Assembly: GCA_040382215.1 (NCBI GenBank)
Contig: JBEIFW010000050.1
Coordinates: 1 to 19,822 of the forward strand
Origin: JBEIFW01 sp040382215
GTDB taxonomy: Bacteria > Actinomycetota > Acidimicrobiia > Acidimicrobiales > Ilumatobacteraceae
Reading direction: 5' to 3'
DNA length: 19,822 nt
The notes under the pieces are model-generated. The model did not search any database and was not told where the DNA came from. It worked only from the letters and a program-made list of their open reading frames with translations. Positions 14,354 through 19,822 of the stretch are shown piece by piece; the first letter of the stretch is position 1; every line of letters begins with the position of its first letter. A program made the translations under genes and the position numbers.

Positions 14354-15043
14354 TCAGCCGAGCCGGTAGCCCGTGCCCCAGACCGTCGCCAACGGCAGGT
14401 CGTCGCCGATCTTCTTGCGCAGCTGGCGCACGTGCACGTCGACGGTGCGTTCGTCGCCTTCCCAGTCGGGTCCCCAAACACCGTCGATCAACTGCCGACG
14501 CGTGAGCGCCTGACCCCGGTGCTGGGCGAGATACGCGATCAGGTCGAACTCGCGACCCGCGAGCGGCACCGGGCCGGTCGCGGTGCAGAGCTCCCGCCGG
14601 CCGAGATCGACCACGATGCCCTCGCCGGCGCTCAGACGGTCTCCCGTGGGCGGCGGCTCGCCTCGTCGCAGGATGGCCCGGACACGGGCAACGATCTCCC
14701 GGGGGGAGAACGGTTTGGTGACGTAGTCGTCGCCGCCGAGCTCGAACCCGAGCACCCGGTCCGTCTCGCCGTCACGGGCCGTGAGGAACAGCACGGGAAC
14801 GCGCGAGCGCATCCGTAGTCTGCGGACCGTCTCGAACCCGTCGATGCCGGGCAGGCCGACGTCGACGACGACCAGGACAGGGTCGTTGCGCTCGATGAGC
14901 TCGAGGCCCCGCTCGCCGGTCGGGGCCAGCAGGACCCGGAACCCTGCGCCGCGCAGGTACAGGTCGAGCAGGTCGGCGATCGCCGGATCGTCCTCGATCA
15001 CGACCACGGTCTGGTCGTCGCCTGCTGTGCGCACGTCACCCAT
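14354..15043 (-). CDS. OmpR/PhoB-family response regulator
   Basis: A 229-residue DNA-binding response regulator. The receiver domain (about 11–125) has the acidic pocket E17/D18/D19, phospho-acceptor D61 in VVVDVGLPG, T88 in FLTARDGETD and K110 in DDYVTKPFSP. The C-terminal winged helix (about 138–229) shows the OmpR pattern LAGREFDLIAYLAQHRGQ, then VWGPDW, and the recognition region RTVDVHVRQLRKKIG (199–213) with a terminal VWGTGYRLG. The ATG at 15043 starts the protein; CACACT (reverse strand, 15055–15060) ends 11 nt upstream and may be its -10 box. The regulator precedes its kinase by 2 nt and is divergent from trpC with 97 bp between starts. Control of the adjacent trpC promoter is possible by position but unsupported. 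Confidence 0.96.
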   Translation of the reverse strand: MGDVRTAGDDQTVVVIEDDPAIADLLDLYLRGAGFRVLLAPTGERGLELIERNDPVLVVVDVGLPGIDGFETVRRLRMRSRVPVLFLTARDGETDRVLGFELGGDDYVTKPFSPREIVARVRAILRRGEPPPTGDRLSAGEGIVVDLGRRELCTATGPVPLAGREFDLIAYLAQHRGQALTRRQLIDGVWGPDWEGDERTVDVHVRQLRKKIGDDLPLATVWGTGYRLG

Positions 15044-15125
15044 CCTGCTGCCGGAGTGTGAAGAGGATGTGTGCAGCCTCGCGACGAGAACCCGGACGGG
15101 CGCGGGCCGATCGGGGTTGCTGCAG

Positions 15126-15140
15126 TAGCGTCCGGTACCC
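15126..15140 (+). promoter_or_regulatory. Putative -10 box for trpC–trpB2 transcript
   Basis: TAGCGT at 15126–15131 precedes the trpC GTG (15141) by 9 nt. The hexamer is the same as before hisF and trpF. No Shine–Dalgarno and no leader peptide are visible, so classical trp attenuation is not expected here. Confidence 0.52.
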
Positions 15141-15917
15141 GTGGCGACCTACCTCGACCGGATCCTGGCTGCGCATCGCGCGGCTGCCGACGCCGACCGG
15201 CGTGCCCTGGATCCGTTGGTGCGCGCCGCGCAGGCCGCCCCGGCGGCCCGGGGGTTCCGAGCGGCGCTGGCCGCGGCCGAGGGCCTCGCCGTGATCGCCG
15301 AGGTGAAGCGGCGGTCGCCGTCGAAGGGTGTGTTGGCCGCCGGGCTCGACCCCGCCGCGCTGGCCCGGGACTACGCGGCGGGCGGCGCGTCGTGCCTGTC
15401 GGTGCTCACCGACCGCGAGTTCTTCGGCGGTTCGCCCGACGACCTCGCCCGCGCCCGCAGTGCCTGTGCGTTGCCCGTGCTGCGGAAGGACTTCACCGTG
15501 TGCGAGCACGACGTGTGCGACGCCCGGCTGATGGGGGCCGACTGCGTGCTGCTGATCGCCGCTGCGCTCACGGCGCCCGAACTTGCCCGCTTTCAGCGGC
15601 TCGCACTCGAGATCGGCCTCGACGTGCTCGTCGAGATCCACGACGACCGGGACCTCGAGGCCGCCCTGGCCGCCGGCGCGACGTTGATCGGGGTGAACCA
15701 ACGCGATCTCGTCACCTTTGCGGTCGACCACGACCGCGCCGTCCGGATGGCGGCGGTGATCCCCGACTCGGTGGTCAAGGTGGCCGAGTCCGGGGTCCGC
15801 GGTCCCGACGACGCGCGTAGTCTCTGGGCCGCCGGCTACCAGGCCGTGCTCGTGGGGGAGACGTTGGTGACGGCGCCCGATCCGGCGGCAACCATCCGAT
15901 CCCTGCGCGGGAGCTGA
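15141..15917 (+). CDS. trpC: Indole-3-glycerol phosphate synthase
   Basis: A 258-residue (beta-alpha)8 barrel that closes CdRP to indole glycerol phosphate. Catalytic positions are visible: E54 and K56 in AEVKRRSPSKG, K116 in LRKDFTV, E165 in VEIHD, N186 in IGVNQRDL and E216–S217 in AESGV. It is a stand-alone enzyme, not fused to TrpF, which lies separately at 18627. The GTG at 15141 is chosen because TAGCGT lies 9 nt upstream and because a start here gives the normal short N-terminal helix. It is divergent from the response regulator. TrpB2 follows after 30 nt and is probably cotranscribed. Confidence 0.97.
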   Translation: MATYLDRILAAHRAAADADRRALDPLVRAAQAAPAARGFRAALAAAEGLAVIAEVKRRSPSKGVLAAGLDPAALARDYAAGGASCLSVLTDREFFGGSPDDLARARSACALPVLRKDFTVCEHDVCDARLMGADCVLLIAAALTAPELARFQRLALEIGLDVLVEIHDDRDLEAALAAGATLIGVNQRDLVTFAVDHDRAVRMAAVIPDSVVKVAESGVRGPDDARSLWAAGYQAVLVGETLVTAPDPAATIRSLRGS

Positions 15918-15947
15918 CACGTCGCCACTTCCGGGGAGAACCTCGCC

Positions 15948-17198
15948 ATGCGCTTCAACCTGCCCTCCGACAAGATCCCCACGGCCTGGTTCAACGCCCT
16001 GCCGCGGATGCCCGAGCCGATGGAGCCACCGTTGCATCCCGGCACGCGGGAACCGATCGGTCCTGCCGACCTCGCGCCGTTGTTCCCGATGGCGCTCATC
16101 GAGCAGGAGGTGTCGGGCGCACTGAGCATCGACATCCCCGGTGAGGTCCTCGACGTCTACCGGCTTTGGCGGCCCACCCCGCTCGTGCGGGCGGTGCGCC
16201 TCGAAAAGGCGCTGGGCACCCCGGCGCGCATCTACTTCAAGGACGAGTCGGGATCGCCGGCGGGATCGCACAAACCGAACACCGCCGTGCCCCAGGCGTT
16301 CTACAACGCGAAGGAGGGCATCAAGCGCCTCACCACCGAGACCGGTGCCGGCCAGTGGGGCACGGCGCTCGCCTTTGCGACGGCGCAGTACGGGCTCGAG
16401 TGCAAGGTCTACATGGTGCGCAACAGCTTCGAGTCGAAGCCGTACCGCCGGGTGATCATGGAGACCTGGGGGGCCGAGTGCGTGCCCTCCCCGGTGGCCG
16501 ACCCCTCCTCGCCGGGGTCGCTCGGCTTGGCGATCTCCGACGCCGTCGCCGACGCCGTTGGCCGGGGCGACACCCACTACGCGCTCGGCTCGGTGCTCAA
16601 CCACGTGCTGCTGCACCAGACCGTGATCGGCCTCGAGGCCAAGGAGCAACTCGCGCTCGCCGGCGAGGTCCGGCCCGACGTGGTGATCGCCCCCTGCGGC
16701 GGTGGTTCGAACCTCGGTGGCGTGGCGCTGCCGTTCATGGAGGATCCGGCGGTGCGCCTCGTCGCCGTCGAGCCGGCCTCGTGCCCGACGCTGACGGCCG
16801 GGTCGTTCGGCTACGACTTCGGCGACACGGCCGGGATGACGCCGCTGCTGCCGATGTACACCCTCGGCAAGGACTTCATGCCGCCGACGATCCACGCCGG
16901 CGGGCTGCGCTACCACGGCGACGCCCCGATCGTGTCGCTGCTCGTCAAAGCCGGCCGCATGGAGGCGGTCGCCTACCCGCAGGGCAAGGTCTTCGAGGCG
17001 GGCAAGCTGTTTGCGATCGCCGAGGGCCGGGTTGCGGCACCCGAGGCCTGCCACGGCATCCGGGCGGCGATCGACGAGGCCCTGGCCTGCAAGGAGACGG
17101 GTGAGGAGAAGGTGATCCTGTTCAACTACTGCGGTCACGGGTTCCTCGATCTCGCCGCCTACGACGACTTCAACCACGGCCGGTTGATCGACGCCTGA
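15948..17198 (+). CDS. trpB2: TrpB2-type tryptophan synthase beta-like protein
   Basis: A 416-residue PLP enzyme of fold type II. The PLP lysine is K109 in GSPAGSHKPNTAVPQA, the catalytic glutamate is E131 in TETGAGQWGTALAF, and the phosphate-binding loop is CGGGSNLGG (250–258). The long N-terminal stretch, the KPNT context (canonical TrpB1 has KINN), GQWG instead of GQHG, and CHGIRAAI near the end identify the TrpB2 class, common in archaea and scattered in bacteria. TrpB2 enzymes do not form the usual tight TrpA complex, and for archaeal members O-phosphoserine use has been reported; which substrate this one uses is unknown. The ATG has GGGGAG at 15933–15938 with 9-nt spacing. It follows trpC by 30 nt, and a canonical trpB lies 2.2 kb downstream. 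Confidence 0.93.
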   Translation: MRFNLPSDKIPTAWFNALPRMPEPMEPPLHPGTREPIGPADLAPLFPMALIEQEVSGALSIDIPGEVLDVYRLWRPTPLVRAVRLEKALGTPARIYFKDESGSPAGSHKPNTAVPQAFYNAKEGIKRLTTETGAGQWGTALAFATAQYGLECKVYMVRNSFESKPYRRVIMETWGAECVPSPVADPSSPGSLGLAISDAVADAVGRGDTHYALGSVLNHVLLHQTVIGLEAKEQLALAGEVRPDVVIAPCGGGSNLGGVALPFMEDPAVRLVAVEPASCPTLTAGSFGYDFGDTAGMTPLLPMYTLGKDFMPPTIHAGGLRYHGDAPIVSLLVKAGRMEAVAYPQGKVFEAGKLFAIAEGRVAAPEACHGIRAAIDEALACKETGEEKVILFNYCGHGFLDLAAYDDFNHGRLIDA

Positions 17199-17206
17199 GC
17201 CCGGTT

Positions 17207-17231
17207 CCGGGGTCCGAGCCGTGGGCCCCGG
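17207..17231. terminator. Bidirectional hairpin between trpB2 and the CheX-like gene
   Basis: CCGGGGTCC (17207–17215), a 7-nt loop and GGGCCCCGG (17223–17231) form a 9-bp stem with one G·T pair. It fills the 35-bp gap between the trpB2 stop (17196–17198) and the stop of the reverse-strand CheX-like gene (17234–17236), so it can serve both. No T-run on either side. Confidence 0.6.
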
Positions 17232-17233
17232 GG

Positions 17234-17698
17234 TCAGGCCGCTTCGAAGACGGTGACGAGGACCTTGTCGCCGTTGCAGTCGTAGACGAGCCGGTGGATC
17301 GGGGTGGTGCGGGGCATCGTGACCACGTATCCGGTGCCCTCGGTGACGGCGGGGATCCCGAGCTTGGTCGACACCGGCAGCAGGTTCTTGATGTTGCCGC
17401 CGGTCATGTTGGTGAGCTCGGCCGCCGCGTCGCGGATCTCGTCGGGGGACATCGTGTCGGGGTCGTCCGTGAGGAACATCGCAGCGGCGAACCGTCCGGC
17501 GGCGGCGATCGAGGTCTGGACCGCGATCGCGCCGCTCCAGTCCCCGTTGACGGTGACCAGACCGGTGATCGTCGGGACACCGGGGGGAAACAGCTCGCTG
17601 GGGACGATGCCGAGCGGATCGAGTTCGAGGCTTAGCATCATCTGCCAGATCTCGGGCGCGACGGCCACCAAGCTGCCGCGGTCGATGTGGGTCGTCAT
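17234..17698 (-). CDS. CheX-like chemotaxis phosphatase domain protein
   Basis: A 154-residue single-domain protein resembling CheX, the CheY-P phosphatase family. The helix ELTNMTGGNIKNLLP (94–108) carries the ExxN catalytic pair (E94, N97) and the conserved GN; upstream, TGLVTVNGDWSGAIAVQTS (45–63) fits the family's beta-strand core, which usually has a strand with SG. No cheA, cheY or receptor gene is in the window, so its target may be another receiver domain. The ATG at 17698 is preferred over ATG 17710 because GAGGG (reverse strand, 17704–17708) gives a ribosome site with 5-nt spacing. It is divergent from the GGDEF gene with 91 bp between starts, and convergent with trpB2. Confidence 0.85.
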   Translation of the reverse strand: MTTHIDRGSLVAVAPEIWQMMLSLELDPLGIVPSELFPPGVPTITGLVTVNGDWSGAIAVQTSIAAAGRFAAAMFLTDDPDTMSPDEIRDAAAELTNMTGGNIKNLLPVSTKLGIPAVTEGTGYVVTMPRTTPIHRLVYDCNGDKVLVTVFEAA

Positions 17699-17710
17699 CG
17701 CTGCCCTCAT

Positions 17711-17789
17711 CGGCACCCGACGCGTGCGGCCGAGCGAACCACAACGAAATCCATCACTCTTCGCGCTTGCTTGACTACAATTTGACGCA
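17711..17789 (+). promoter_or_regulatory. Intergenic control region of the CheX-like / GGDEF pair
   Basis: This 79-bp stretch is less GC-rich than its surroundings toward the right. TACAAT at 17776–17781 is the best -10 match in the window and lies 8 nt before the GGDEF ATG (17790). No TTGACA appears at standard spacing. I could not find a convincing -10 for the reverse-strand gene. Confidence 0.55.
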
Positions 17790-18620
17790 ATGTCCTGGCG
17801 TGACGCCGCCGCTGCGCTGGCCTGTGCCGACCAACCGTCGGTGATCGCCGGGCCGTTCGGCGTCGTTCGGTGGAGCCATCGGAGCATTCCGGACGACCTG
17901 CTCACCCCGGGCCGGCCGCCCGAGTGGTTGGCCCGGGTGGTCCACGACGCCGGTCCAGAGCCGACCGAGGTTCCGCTGAGCCTCCCGCTGCCGAGCGGTG
18001 GGGTCGCTGGCACCGCACGCGTTCGTCGGCTGTCCGACGGCCACGTGGTCGTGGTCCTCGGGGGCGGTGCGTCCGTGAGCATCGGGACCGATCCGTTGAC
18101 CGGCCTCGCCGACCGCCGGGCGGTGCACGGAGCCCTCGACCGGGCCCTGCAGGTACCCGGACGGCGCATCGCCGTGCTGTTCATGGACCTCGATGGGTTC
18201 AAAGCGGTCAACGACACCTACGGCCACGAGGCCGGTGACGACCTGTTGATCGAGGTCGCCCGCCGCCTCACCCACGAGCTGCGCCACGCCGACGTGGTCG
18301 CCCGCTTCGGCGGCGACGAGTTCGTCGCCGTCCTCGAGGGGATCGACGACCTTGGGGTGGCCGCCGTGGCCGAGCGGGTGTGCGAGGCGGTGCAGCGTTC
18401 GGTCGCCGTGGCCGGTGGGAACGTCCAGGTCTCGGCGTCGGTCGGGATCGCCGTGGGTACCGGCGGGGTGGTGAGCCCCCGGTCGCTCCTGCACCAGGCC
18501 GACCTTGCGATGTACACGGCAAAGGCCCGCGGGCGTGGGCGCGTGGCTCGCTACCACCCGTCGATGTCGCGGATCGCTCCCCGACATGGCCGGCCCACCG
18601 GTCGCCAGCCGGTAGCGTGA
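17790..18620 (+). CDS. GGDEF diguanylate cyclase with I-site
   Basis: A 276-residue protein that should make cyclic di-GMP from two GTP. The GGDEF domain covers about 98–258: it opens with DPLTGLADRRAV (101–112), then FMDLDGFKAVNDTYGHEAGD (131–150) and the active-site RFGGDEF (172–178). RHAD (165–168) sits five residues before GGDEF, the position of the RxxD inhibitory site, so product feedback is likely. The N-terminal 95 residues are a small domain ending in beta-strand-like VVVVLGGG; it might be a diverged PAS fold but I see no diagnostic residues. No membrane segment, so cytosolic. The ATG is placed by TACAAT 8 nt upstream. A short basic tail follows residue 258. The trpF promoter is embedded in its final codons. 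Confidence 0.95.
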   Translation: MSWRDAAAALACADQPSVIAGPFGVVRWSHRSIPDDLLTPGRPPEWLARVVHDAGPEPTEVPLSLPLPSGGVAGTARVRRLSDGHVVVVLGGGASVSIGTDPLTGLADRRAVHGALDRALQVPGRRIAVLFMDLDGFKAVNDTYGHEAGDDLLIEVARRLTHELRHADVVARFGGDEFVAVLEGIDDLGVAAVAERVCEAVQRSVAVAGGNVQVSASVGIAVGTGGVVSPRSLLHQADLAMYTAKARGRGRVARYHPSMSRIAPRHGRPTGRQPVA

Positions 18621-18626
18621 CGCCCG
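18613..18626 (+). promoter_or_regulatory. Putative -10 box for leaderless trpF start
   Basis: TAGCGT at 18613–18618 lies in the last codons of the GGDEF gene; its final T is the first base of that gene's TGA stop. The trpF GTG follows after 8 nt. No ribosome site is seen. Confidence 0.52.
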
Positions 18627-19304
18627 GTGTTCGTGAAGATCTGCGGGATCACCAACGAGCAGGACGCCCTTCTGGCCGTCGCCCTCGGGGCCGATGCCCT
18701 CGGGTTCGTCTTCGCGGCGTCGTCCCGACAGGTCACGGCGCGCCGCGTGTACGACATCACGCGCCGCCTCCCGCCGGAGATACTGACGGTCGGGGTGTTC
18801 CGGGACGAGCTCCCGCAGCGGGTCGTCCAGGTCGCAGGCGAGGCCGGGGTCAAGGCGGTGCAGTTGCACGGCCGGGAGACGCCCGCGCAAGTCGCAGAGG
18901 TGCGCACCGGGATCCCACGGGTGATCAAGGCGGTCGCGGCCGGTTCCGACACCTTCGACCGGGCCGGCGCCTACGACGTCGAGTGGCTGCTCGTCGACTC
19001 CCCGAATCCGGGCTCGGGGCAGATGTTCGACTGGTCCGTCGTCGATGCGGTGCCGACCAACGCCAAGCTGATCCTCGCCGGCGGGCTCACCCCGGACAAC
19101 GTGGCGGCCGCCATCGCCACCGTCGAGCCGTGGGGGGTCGACGTGGCCAGCGGCGTCGAGGCGGCCCCCGGTCGCAAGGACGCCCGCCGGCTGCAGGCCT
19201 TCATCGAGGCAGCCCGCGTCGCCGGGCGGCGCCTGAGCGATCTGCACCCGTCGATCAACGGCCAGCGGGCCGGCGAGGCCCCGTACGACTGGGCCGACGA
19301 GTAG
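18627..19304 (+). CDS. trpF: Phosphoribosylanthranilate isomerase
   Basis: A 225-residue barrel enzyme converting PRA to CdRP. The general base is C6 in VKICGITN and the general acid is D124 in LLVDSPNPGSGQMFDWS. VGVF (55–58), VQLHG (78–82), LAGGLTPDNV (150–159) and VDVASGVEAAPGRKD (171–185) are standard. The C-terminus extends about 20 residues beyond the last barrel helix (NGQRAGEAPYDWADE), without a known role. The GTG at 18627 is 6 nt after the GGDEF stop and 8 nt after a -10-like TAGCGT. Streptomyces and Mycobacterium lack trpF and use PriA; its presence here matches the HisA-type isomerase found upstream. Confidence 0.97.
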   Translation: MFVKICGITNEQDALLAVALGADALGFVFAASSRQVTARRVYDITRRLPPEILTVGVFRDELPQRVVQVAGEAGVKAVQLHGRETPAQVAEVRTGIPRVIKAVAAGSDTFDRAGAYDVEWLLVDSPNPGSGQMFDWSVVDAVPTNAKLILAGGLTPDNVAAAIATVEPWGVDVASGVEAAPGRKDARRLQAFIEAARVAGRRLSDLHPSINGQRAGEAPYDWADE

Positions 19305-19365
19305 CGCCGGTCACCCCACCACCGACCGATCCGGTGCCTTCTTCACCTCCAGGCCGCGTCCCTGG

Positions 19366-19377
19366 CAACCTGAGGGC
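19366..19377 (+). promoter_or_regulatory. Putative -10 box for leaderless trpB start
   Basis: CAACCT at 19366–19371 keeps the key A2 and T6 of a -10 hexamer and lies 6 nt before the trpB ATG. GAGGG at 19372–19376 is too close to the ATG to be an ordinary ribosome site. Weaker than the other boxes. Confidence 0.38.
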
Positions 19378-19822
19378 ATGACGACGACCACGCTGATGGG
19401 GGAGCCGACAGCTCGCGGCCGGTTCGGGGAATTCGGTGGGCGGTTCGTCCCCGAGACCCTCGTACCCGCATGCGAGGAGCTCGAAGCGGCGTTCCGCGAG
19501 GCGTGGGCCGATCCGGGGTTCCGTGGAGAACTCCACTCGCTGCTCGTCGACTACGGCGGCCGCCCGTCGCCGGTCACCGAGTGCCGCAACCTCGGCCGCC
19601 AGCTCGGCCTGCGGCTCCTGCTCAAGCGGGAGGACCTGAACCACACCGGCTCGCACAAGATCAACAACGTCCTCGGCCAGGCGTTGCTCGCCGTTCGGAT
19701 GGGCAAGACCCGGCTGGTGGCCGAGACCGGCGCGGGCCAGCACGGCGTCGCGACGGCGACCGCAGCGGCGCTGCTGGGCCTGCGCGGCAAGGTCTACATG
19801 GGGGCGGTCGACGTCGAGCGCC
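19378..19822 (+). CDS. trpB: Tryptophan synthase beta chain, canonical type (3' end outside window)
   Basis: The first 148 residues of a classical TrpB1, the PLP enzyme that joins indole and serine in the TrpA–TrpB complex. Diagnostic text includes RGRFGEFGGRFVPETLVPA (13–31), LLKREDLNHTGSHKINN (81–97) with PLP lysine K94, and VAETGAGQHGVATATAAA (114–131) with catalytic E117. These differ from the TrpB2 at 15948 (GSHKPNT, GQWG), so the two genes are distinct classes and not a recent duplication. The ATG at 19378 lies 73 nt after trpF, with a possible -10 box 6 nt upstream. The frame is open to the window edge; trpA would be expected just beyond. Confidence 0.98.
   Translation, partial: MTTTTLMGEPTARGRFGEFGGRFVPETLVPACEELEAAFREAWADPGFRGELHSLLVDYGGRPSPVTECRNLGRQLGLRLLLKREDLNHTGSHKINNVLGQALLAVRMGKTRLVAETGAGQHGVATATAAALLGLRGKVYMGAVDVER

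Noticed and set aside
12913..14481. Alternative reverse-strand frame overlapping the histidine kinase
   Set aside because: Its text is arginine/proline-rich without kinase motifs; the frame ending at 12969 has all kinase boxes.
15044..15140. trp attenuator or T-box upstream of trpC
   Set aside because: No leader peptide with Trp codons, no T-box core, and the putative promoter lies only 9 nt from the start codon.
15036..17744. A very long open reverse-strand frame (about 900 codons) opposite trpC, trpB2 and the CheX-like gene
   Set aside because: It is arginine/glycine/histidine-rich text antisense to well-supported genes and reflects GC-rich third positions. No domain is recognisable.
1..19822. 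Insertion sequences, integrases, CRISPR arrays, phage genes
   Set aside because: No transposase or integrase text, no long terminal repeats and no regularly spaced repeats were seen.

Overview
The window is GC-rich, densely coding bacterial DNA, most likely from an actinobacterium and plausibly class Acidimicrobiia. Three things point there: the DUF2469–YraN pair at the left edge, the his–trp gene order, and many starts that look leaderless, with a TANNNT -10 box only 6–9 nt before the start codon. The class-level placement is an inference from these features, not a search result.

Layout: 1–1231 holds the end of a DUF2469 gene, a YraN/UPF0102 gene and nth (endonuclease III). 1232–1639 holds two perfect hairpins, a small reverse-strand gene and the hisD promoter. 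1640–7899 is a tight histidine operon, hisD-hisC-hisB-hisH-hisA-(MFS transporter)-hisF, mostly with 4-base start/stop overlaps. 7884–10261 holds a reverse-strand alpha/beta hydrolase, a divergent GroES-like gene and a degenerate EAL–HDOD protein. 10309–13033 is hisI-trpE-ygfZ. 12969–15043 is a reverse-strand OmpR-type response regulator and its histidine kinase; the kinase overlaps the end of ygfZ by 65 bp. 15141–17198 is trpC plus a TrpB2-type tryptophan synthase beta-like gene. 17234–18620 is a divergent pair, a CheX-like phosphatase (reverse) and a GGDEF diguanylate cyclase (forward). 18627–19822 is trpF followed by a canonical trpB that runs off the right edge.

Together these supply most of histidine synthesis (hisG and hisE not seen) and much of tryptophan synthesis (trpE, trpC, trpF and two trpB types; trpG, trpD and trpA not seen). 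The order his…hisF–hisI–trpE–trpC–trpB resembles the his–trp region of other Actinobacteria, but it is interrupted here by signalling genes (EAL–HDOD, a two-component system, CheX, GGDEF), a chaperonin-10-like gene, a hydrolase and an Fe–S repair factor.

I found no mobile element, CRISPR array, tRNA or rRNA. No clearly new system stands out. The most notable points are the two TrpB classes within 3.5 kb, the c-di-GMP/chemotaxis genes lodged among amino-acid genes, the repeated leaderless promoter pattern, and the overlapping or hairpin-marked convergent gene ends.
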